A stretch of DNA of 64,000 bases from Acetatifactor sp. (GTDB taxonomy: Bacteria > Bacillota > Clostridia > Lachnospirales > Lachnospiraceae), in the NCBI GenBank assembly GCA_016293615.1, contig JAEDDX010000003.1, positions 1 to 64,000 of the forward strand. The letters run 5' to 3'. Of this stretch, positions 58,766 to 64,000 are shown piece after piece. A program made the translations under genes and the position numbers. Numbering within the stretch: position 1 is the stretch's first letter; every line of letters begins with the position of its first letter. Under the pieces are notes generated by a model. The model saw only the letters and a list, made by a program, of their open reading frames with translations. It ran no database searches and was not told the DNA's origin.

Positions 58766-59593
58766 ATGATTAAATTTGTGATTGACTCTTCCTGTGATAC
58801 CAATTCCTACGAAGGCGTAAACCTCGAGGCTGCGCCTCTTTCCATTTATACTGCAGAGCGGGAATTTGTGGATACTCCTGACATGGATGTCCATGAGATG
58901 CTGGATTATCTGCTCGCATACAAAGGCAGATCCTACACCTCCTGCCCTACGACCGAGAGCTGGCTGAAAGCATTCGAAGGCGGAACCGAGATTTATTGTA
59001 TGACCTTGACCAGCCGCCTCTCCGGCGCCTACAACAGTGCCTGTGCCGCAAGAGACCAGTATCTGGAGAAATACCCGGACGCCAAAGTCGTCGTGATCGA
59101 CTCTCTGACAACAGGTCCCGAGATGAGACTTGCGCTCGAAAAAATGATTGCCTGGAAGAAGGAGGGCAAAAGCTTCGAGGAGATCTCCGTTCTGGTCAAA
59201 GAGTATCTGTCCTCCACGAGGTTATTCTTCTCCTTCCGCTCCCTGCACAACTTCGCCCAGAACGGCCGTGTCAATAAAGTGGTCGCCTCAGCCATCGGCA
59301 TGCTGAACATCAGTATCATGGGCACTGCGAGCGCTGACGGCGACATTCAGCCCATGACAAAGTGCCGTGGGACCAAATGCATCGTCAACAGACTCACGGA
59401 GGAAATCACCAAAGCCGGCTTTACGGGCGGCAAGGTCCGAATCTGCCACATCGAAAACGAGGAGCTTGCGACACTGGTCGGTGAATCCCTGAAGGAACGC
59501 TTCCAAGGCACTGATCTTCTCATCTATCCCGCCCGCGGACTGTGCAGCTACTATGGGGAGCGCGGCGGTATCATCATCGGCTGCGAATGCTAA
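58766..59593 (+). CDS. DegV family fatty-acid-binding protein
   Basis: DegV (FakB-type) proteins bind a fatty acid and present it to FakA kinase for phosphorylation. The 275-residue protein has the N-terminal IDSSCDTN, TSCPTTESWLKAF, the fatty-acid-gripping TLTSRLSGAYNSA, VIDSLTTGPEMRLAL, and the C-terminal domain with LHNFAQNGRVNKVVASAIG. GGAGG precedes the ATG. It faces a TetR regulator and lies near the fab operon, fitting a role in fatty-acid uptake or recycling. No fakA is in view. Confidence 0.92.
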   Translation: MIKFVIDSSCDTNSYEGVNLEAAPLSIYTAEREFVDTPDMDVHEMLDYLLAYKGRSYTSCPTTESWLKAFEGGTEIYCMTLTSRLSGAYNSACAARDQYLEKYPDAKVVVIDSLTTGPEMRLALEKMIAWKKEGKSFEEISVLVKEYLSSTRLFFSFRSLHNFAQNGRVNKVVASAIGMLNISIMGTASADGDIQPMTKCRGTKCIVNRLTEEITKAGFTGGKVRICHIENEELATLVGESLKERFQGTDLLIYPARGLCSYYGERGGIIIGCEC

Positions 59594-59631
59594 AAAAACG
59601 CCGCAGAGCGGGGATTCCCCTCTGTGGCGTT
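59592..59631. terminator. Bidirectional terminator between DegV gene and fab operon end
   Basis: AACGCCGCAGAG (59598-59609) pairs with 59620-59631 (one G-T pair) around a GC-rich inner segment. On the minus strand TTTTTTT follows, ending the fab-marR operon; on the plus strand it follows the DegV stop directly. Confidence 0.88.
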
Positions 59632-59638
59632 CTCAGTG

Positions 59639-60076
59639 TCAGAGCTTGATTTCCGGCATCAGTTCCTCATCCATGATCTGCAGCACCTTAATCAGCGTCT
59701 GAATCTCTTCGGGTGCAAAGCGCTCTTCGATGCGCTTCATGACAGTCTCCATGTAATTGTAGCTGATATTATAGTAATTTAAGTATTTCTCGGTCACTTC
59801 CAGGTGAAATTCTCTCTTATCGTGCTCGGACTGAACCCGCTTCAGGTATCCCTTCTTGACCAGGCTGTTGACCTTATAGGCAGCATTGGGAGAAGAAATA
59901 TTCGTGATATTCGCAAACTCCGCAACCGTGGGTTTGTCCAACGCATAGATGATCTCCATGCAAAAGGTTTCCACTGTGGTAAGGGAAGCTTCCCTGTCCT
60001 GCAGTCTTTCAAATACCTTCTGATAAAAATGCAGCTTAAACTTCATGTAAACCTTCGAAAATGCATCCTGCAGCAT
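59639..60076 (-). CDS. MarR-family regulator, FabT-like
   Basis: A 145-residue winged-helix protein: helices, then VAEFANITNISSPNAAYKV as recognition segment (about 51-69), SLVKKGYLKRVQSEHDKREFHLEVTE as wing (in parts), and a C-terminal dimer helix. Its place as last gene after fabZ suggests FabT, the acyl-ACP-dependent repressor of fatty-acid synthesis in streptococci and relatives, though FabT is usually first in its operon. Feedback on its own operon is likely but not shown; the operon promoter is outside the window. Confidence 0.85.
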   Translation of the reverse strand: MLQDAFSKVYMKFKLHFYQKVFERLQDREASLTTVETFCMEIIYALDKPTVAEFANITNISSPNAAYKVNSLVKKGYLKRVQSEHDKREFHLEVTEKYLNYYNISYNYMETVMKRIEERFAPEEIQTLIKVLQIMDEELMPEIKL

Positions 60077-60123
60077 AGCTCAACACTCCTGTCCGATATC
60101 ATGCCTTCATTATAGCATTTCCT

Positions 60124-60549
60124 CTACTCTATTGCAAATGTCAGTTCCGCACTGACGGCGAGCTGACCGTCCACATAAGCTTCCGCCCTGCCGATGCCGA
60201 CGGGACCCTTTGAGGCAATGATCTCACAGTTTAGCTCCAGCACATCCCCCGGAACGACCTGTTTTTTGAAGCGGGCGTTTTTGATGCCGCCAAACAGGGC
60301 AATCTTTCCTTTGTTCTCCTCGCGGGACAGGATCGCCACCGCGCCGGTCTGTGCCAATGCTTCAATGATCAGCACGCCCGGCATCACATGCTTCTTGGGG
60401 AAATGGCCGCAGAAAAGCTGTTCGTTTGCCGTAACACACTTGATTCCCTTAGCGCTTACGCCGGGTTCACACGCAAGGATACGGTCCACTAAGAGAAAAG
60501 GATATCTGTGGGGCAGGATTTCCTGAATCTGATTGGAATCTAATGTCAT
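60124..60549 (-). CDS. fabZ: (3R)-hydroxyacyl-ACP dehydratase FabZ
   Basis: It dehydrates 3-hydroxyacyl-ACP in each elongation cycle. The 141-residue hot-dog protein has [13 protein letters not shown], then the catalytic His in [21 protein letters not shown] with the Glu (given as [11 protein letters not shown] and [10 protein letters not shown]), and [11 protein letters not shown]. It lies 12 bp after fabF. The acc genes that often surround fabZ in Clostridia are missing here. Confidence 0.96.
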   Translation of the reverse strand: MTLDSNQIQEILPHRYPFLLVDRILACEPGVSAKGIKCVTANEQLFCGHFPKKHVMPGVLIIEALAQTGAVAILSREENKGKIALFGGIKNARFKKQVVPGDVLELNCEIIASKGPVGIGRAEAYVDGQLAVSAELTFAIE

Positions 60550-60561
60550 CTCTAAACTCTC

Positions 60562-61791
60562 CTAACACTTTTTGAAAACAATGGAGGCGTTGTGTCCGCC
60601 AAATCCCAAGGAGTTGGACATCGCACACTCTACCTTGGTTTCTCTTGCCTTGTTGGGCACTATGTCAAGGTCGCACTCCTCATCGGGCACCTGATAATTG
60701 ATGGTGGGCGGAACCAGGTCATTTTTGACGCTCAAGACGGTAATAATGGCTTCCACGGCACCGCTTGCGCCGAGAAGATGTCCTGTCATGGACTTTGTGG
60801 AGCTCACCATGAGTCTGTCTGCGGCATCGCCAAACGCCAGCCGGATGGCCTTCGTCTCGCCCTTATCATTTAAGGAGGTGGAGGTTCCGTGGGCGTTGAT
60901 GTAAGTGACCTGAGAAGGCGTAAGCTTTGCATCCTCAAGCGCCTTCGTCATAGCAGCCGCCGCCATGCTGCCGTCCGCCAAAGGAGCCGTCACATGGCTT
61001 GCGTCACAGGTCGCACCGTAACCAACCATTTCGCAGTAGATTCTGGCACCTCTCTTCACAGCATGCTCGTACTCCTCCAGCACCAGTACGCCGGCGCCTT
61101 CGCCCATGACGAAACCGCTTCTCTCTTTGTCGAAGGGGATGGACGCTCTGGCCGGATCTTCTGCGGTGCTCAGCGCCTTCATGGAAGTAAACCCGCCGAT
61201 GCCGAGAGGGGTGATGCTAGCCTCACAGCCGCCGCAGAGCATCACATCCTGGTAACCGTCCCGCACCTGTCTGAACGCATCACCGATCGCATTCGTGGCG
61301 CCCGCGCACGCCGTTACCACGCAGCTGCACATGCCGTGGATACCGTGCCTGATGGCTATCTGACCCGCCGCCATATTGGAGATGGACATCGGGATGAAGT
61401 GGGGCGATACTCTGTCGAAGCCCTTCTCCAGACCTCTGGTGCATTCGTTCTGAATGGTGCCCAGACCACCGATACCGCTGGAGAAAATGATACCGCAGCG
61501 AAGGGCATCTTCCTCCTCCATCGCAAGCGCGGCATCTCTCATCGCCTCATCGGCTGCCGCGATTGCAAACACAACGAACGGATCCATCTTACGAAGCTCG
61601 GACTTATCGATCACTTCTTCCGCACAGAAATTCTTAACCTCACCGGCCAGGGTCACCTTGCGCCCGGTCGTATCATAATGTGTGATCCTGTCAATGCCGC
61701 ACTTTCCTGCCCTGACGGACTCCCACATATCTGCCACATTGTTGCCGATCGGGGTGACAGCACCCAGTCCCGTTACTACTACTCTTCTCAT
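60562..61791 (-). CDS. fabF: Beta-ketoacyl-ACP synthase II FabF
   Basis: The elongating condensing enzyme. The 409-residue thiolase-fold protein has the nucleophile in VVTACAGATNAIGDA, the first His in NAHGTSTSLND and the second in STKSMTGHLLGASGAVE, plus the C-terminal NSLGFGGHNASIVF. Its start overlaps the fabG stop by 4 bp, so the two are coupled. Its acceptor ACP gene is not in view and probably lies beyond fabK. Confidence 0.97.
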   Translation of the reverse strand: MRRVVVTGLGAVTPIGNNVADMWESVRAGKCGIDRITHYDTTGRKVTLAGEVKNFCAEEVIDKSELRKMDPFVVFAIAAADEAMRDAALAMEEEDALRCGIIFSSGIGGLGTIQNECTRGLEKGFDRVSPHFIPMSISNMAAGQIAIRHGIHGMCSCVVTACAGATNAIGDAFRQVRDGYQDVMLCGGCEASITPLGIGGFTSMKALSTAEDPARASIPFDKERSGFVMGEGAGVLVLEEYEHAVKRGARIYCEMVGYGATCDASHVTAPLADGSMAAAAMTKALEDAKLTPSQVTYINAHGTSTSLNDKGETKAIRLAFGDAADRLMVSSTKSMTGHLLGASGAVEAIITVLSVKNDLVPPTINYQVPDEECDLDIVPNKARETKVECAMSNSLGFGGHNASIVFKKC

Positions 61792-62531
61792 ATTGCCATA
61801 CCTCCGTCTACCGCGATGACCTGTCCGGTAATATATCTTGCTTCATCCCCCGCAAGAAATGCCACCACATTGGCTACATCCGCGGGGCTTCCCATCTCCC
61901 GGAAGGGAATGCTTTCCAGAATCTGCTGTCTTGCTTCTTCCCTGATCGCTCCGGTCATATCAGTCTCAATCATGCCGGGTGCGACAGCGTTGACTGTAAT
62001 CTGTCTTGAGGCAAGTTCTCTTGCGAGAGACTTTGTCATTCCGATGACTGCAGCCTTGGTTGCCGCATAATTGACCTGTCCCGCATTTCCTTTCAGACCG
62101 ACAACGGAACTCATATTGATGATCCGTCCGTACTTCTGACGAAGCATCAGCTTTGACACTGCCCGCATCAGATAAAAGGGGCCCTTCAGGTTCACGTTTA
62201 CGACCGCATCCAGGTCCTCATCCTTGATTCTGGCAAGCAGGTTATCTCTTGTGATACCGGCGTTGTTGACCAGTACATGGATTTTGCCCCCGCCAAACTC
62301 GGCAGCCTGCTTCACCAGCATCTCACAGGCCTCGGGTGTTGAAACATCAGCCTGTACGGCAAGTACCTGTACCCCGTACTCTTCGCAGAGGCGCTTGGTC
62401 TCCGCTGCCGCTTCTGCGCCGCTTTGATAGTTAAATACGATATCGTTGCCGGCCTGTGCCAGCCGGATGCAGATGGCCCTGCCGATACCACGGCTGCCCC
62501 CCGTGATCAGTGCTATTCTTCTCTCGCTCAT
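61788..62531 (-). CDS. fabG: 3-oxoacyl-ACP reductase FabG
   Basis: NADPH-dependent reductase of 3-ketoacyl-ACP. The 247-residue short-chain dehydrogenase has TGGSRGIGRAICIRLA, VNNAGITRDNLLARI, the catalytic Ser in NMSSVVGLKGNAGQVNYAATK with Tyr-x3-Lys (in parts: SSVVGLKGN and YAATKAAV), and a C-terminal ITGQVIAVDGGMAI. It overlaps both fabD (4 bp) and fabF (4 bp). Confidence 0.97.
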   Translation of the reverse strand: MSERRIALITGGSRGIGRAICIRLAQAGNDIVFNYQSGAEAAAETKRLCEEYGVQVLAVQADVSTPEACEMLVKQAAEFGGGKIHVLVNNAGITRDNLLARIKDEDLDAVVNVNLKGPFYLMRAVSKLMLRQKYGRIINMSSVVGLKGNAGQVNYAATKAAVIGMTKSLARELASRQITVNAVAPGMIETDMTGAIREEARQQILESIPFREMGSPADVANVVAFLAGDEARYITGQVIAVDGGMAI

Positions 62532-63463
62532 GCATTTGCTCCTATCAGCTTATTCAAATCATCTGCGGTATCAATACTCACTACCCGGATGTCCCGGTTC
62601 AGGGCTTTGGCAGTCTTCTTCAAAAAACCGGCGATCGTATTTCCGGGCCCGATTTCCACGAACAGGTCAGCGCCTTCTTCCACAAGCTTTTTCAGCTGAT
62701 CCTCAAGTCGGACACTGCTCTGAACCTGTTGCACCAGCAGCTCCTTCAGCGAATCGCCGTCCCTGTAATAATCGCCCGTCACATTCAGAAGTACGGGAAT
62801 CTCCGGCTTCCGGAAATCCATGCGTGCAAAATACCCGCGAAGGGCTTCACCCGCAGGCTGCATATATTTCGTATGGAACGGTCCGCTGACATTCAGGCGG
62901 ACGCATCTCCTGACGCCTCTATCGCGAAGCGCGGCTTCTGTCTCAGCCACAGCTTCCTCATCCCCGCAGATTACCACCTGTCCGGGGCAGTTATAGTTAG
63001 CGACGGTGATAAAGCCCTTCCCTGTGTAAGCGCTGCATACCTCTTCCACGAGACTGCTCTCAGCGCCCAGGACCGCACTCATCGCACAGGTTGTTCCCTT
63101 AGCCGCCTCCATCATCACTCTGCCGCGGAAAGCGATCAGTCTGACATAGTCCTGCGCGGAGAAAACACCGGCTGCGTACAAGGCGCCGTATTCACCAAGG
63201 CTTAAACCGCAGGCCTTATCGGGGACAATCCCGTTTTGGACCAGTAAGCGGGTGACGCCGGCTGCAAAGGCTGCCATACACGCCTGCGTATTCTCCGTCT
63301 TGGAAAGCTCCTCGAGCGGTCCCTCATGCATCAGGGTCTTCAGGTCGATTCCGACCTGCAGGGAATCAAGGAACTCTCTGTATTCAGGATAGGTTTCGTA
63401 GAAATCTTTTCCCATGCCAACCTTCTGGCTTCCCTGTCCTGCATATAAAAACACGATACTCAT
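62528..63463 (-). CDS. fabD: Malonyl-CoA:ACP transacylase FabD
   Basis: It loads malonyl groups onto ACP. The 311-residue protein has FLYAGQGSQKVGMGKDFY, the nucleophile Ser in GLSLGEYGALYAAG, the Arg in AFRGRVMMEA, and the His in VSGPFHTKYMQPAG. Its start overlaps the fabK stop by 4 bp. The ORF opens with ATG and GAGGAGAAC-type ribosome-site bases inside the fabK end. Confidence 0.97.
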   Translation of the reverse strand: MSIVFLYAGQGSQKVGMGKDFYETYPEYREFLDSLQVGIDLKTLMHEGPLEELSKTENTQACMAAFAAGVTRLLVQNGIVPDKACGLSLGEYGALYAAGVFSAQDYVRLIAFRGRVMMEAAKGTTCAMSAVLGAESSLVEEVCSAYTGKGFITVANYNCPGQVVICGDEEAVAETEAALRDRGVRRCVRLNVSGPFHTKYMQPAGEALRGYFARMDFRKPEIPVLLNVTGDYYRDGDSLKELLVQQVQSSVRLEDQLKKLVEEGADLFVEIGPGNTIAGFLKKTAKALNRDIRVVSIDTADDLNKLIGANA

Positions 63464-64000
63464 CTTCGGTTCTCCTCATATTCTTTCATAATCTCGTCGA
63501 TCAGCTCTCTGACGGGAACGATTCTGTCCACGCGGCCTGCATTGCTCCCCGCAAAGAAAAGCCCATCTTCCGGGTTGCCTTTGACAGCCTCGATCAGCGC
63601 CCTGCTGATACAGTACGGAATGGATGCATTCCTCGGACATGCCGTCAGGCATCCGCTGCATCGAAGCGGCGGAAAGGTTTCTCCCGCATCCAGCCTTTTT
63701 AACAGCGGACTGTCGATTGCCCGCGCGGGCATTCCGACCGGGCTCTTGATGATCCGGATGTCTTCTTCCTTCGCATGTACGATCATCTGCTTAAATACAT
63801 CTGACGCATCGCATTCATCGGTTGCAATAAAACGGGTCGCGATCTGCACGCCTGCCGCACCGAGACCGATCATCCGCGCCATATCTGCTCCGTCGAACAC
63901 GCCGCCGGCAACAAACACAGGAATATCGCCTGCTTCCGCCAGCACATCCCGCAGGATCTCCTCGTTCGTCTTCGCCGTATGATCTTCCAGCTCTTCCGCC
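63460..64000 (-). CDS. fabK: Enoyl-ACP reductase FabK (N-terminus beyond window)
   Basis: An FMN-dependent enoyl-ACP reductase, the triclosan-insensitive alternative to FabI. About 180 C-terminal residues are visible, with DIPVFVAGGVFDGADMARM, GLGAAGVQIATRFIATDE and a Cys-containing end (LRCSGCLTACPRN, then YCISRAL). The protein continues past 64000. The family also includes nitronate monooxygenases, but the position directly above fabD settles the role. Confidence 0.93.
   Translation of the reverse strand, partial: AEELEDHTAKTNEEILRDVLAEAGDIPVFVAGGVFDGADMARMIGLGAAGVQIATRFIATDECDASDVFKQMIVHAKEEDIRIIKSPVGMPARAIDSPLLKRLDAGETFPPLRCSGCLTACPRNASIPYCISRALIEAVKGNPEDGLFFAGSNAGRVDRIVPVRELIDEIMKEYEENRR

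Noticed and set aside
60889..62070. 393-residue plus-strand open frame opposite fabF and fabG
   Set aside because: It crosses two well-identified genes on the other strand and is rich in Arg/His, as expected of a shadow frame.

Overview
The window looks like a chromosomal segment of a spore-forming Clostridia, most likely a Lachnospiraceae member. This is inferred from gene order and protein style: pyrH-frr-uppS-cdsA-dxr-rseP, yicC-remA-gmk-rpoZ-rimO-pgsA-cinA, recA-recX-rny, a FabK-type fab operon, an alpha/beta-type small acid-soluble spore protein, SpoIIM, a SpoVB-like flippase and a Spo0A-type DNA-binding domain. No rRNA, tRNA, CRISPR array, phage or complete insertion sequence was found. 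Nearly all genes lie on the minus strand, so positions are mostly read from high to low. The genus cannot be fixed from the sequence alone.

Layout. 1-6.3 kb: cell-envelope block, cpsB-cpsC-cpsD (tyrosine phosphatase, co-polymerase, BY-kinase), class B sortase, LCP ligase, a small protein with an APKTG sorting signal, then glmM (cut by the window edge). 6.3-11.2 kb: accessory stretch with a spore protein, a transaldolase-like enzyme, a core-less Rpn/PD-(D/E)XK protein, a Ser/Thr kinase with a divergent PP2C-like partner, and a 1.2 kb gene-free region holding a phased 15-bp repeat array and a 162-bp palindrome. 11.2-16.6 kb: envelope and translation housekeeping. 16.6-25.6 kb: Cys-rich membrane peptide, DAHP synthase, spoIIM, acetyltransferase, NUDIX hydrolase, aspartate aminotransferase, rny, recX and recA with two SOS boxes. 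26.1-31.8 kb: the yicC to cinA operon. 31.8-35.1 kb: SpoVB-like flippase and a two-part ThrE exporter. 35.1-38.7 kb: an eroded plant-glycan locus (internally deleted GH3, intact AraC regulator, GH43-transporter fusion). 38.8-43.2 kb: glgA, a receiver-less Spo0A-like protein, and a LytTR regulator with a membrane partner. 43.4-51.7 kb: holA and a purine-nucleoside block (BMP lipoprotein, ABC ATPase, two permeases, xpt, and a GMP synthase lacking its amidotransferase domain). 51.7-58 kb: phosphodiesterase, sugar transporter, phosphoesterase, a ParB-like/BMP cytosolic fusion, and ribU under an FMN riboswitch. 58-64 kb: TetR/DegV pair and the fabK-fabD-fabG-fabF-fabZ-marR operon.

Themes. Purine handling recurs: nucleoside ABC importer, Xpt, GMP synthase, and a cytosolic nucleoside-binding-like BMP protein. 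At least four coding regions (7928, 35087, 36928, 40363) look like family members with internal segments removed while the frame stayed open. They could be real erosion or domain remodelling, or an assembly problem, and should be checked on reads. The non-coding DNA is also unusual: a 17-unit 15-bp array, two large palindromic MITE-like elements, and two tandem duplications beside terminators, one of which doubles the left arm of a perfect 26-bp hairpin.
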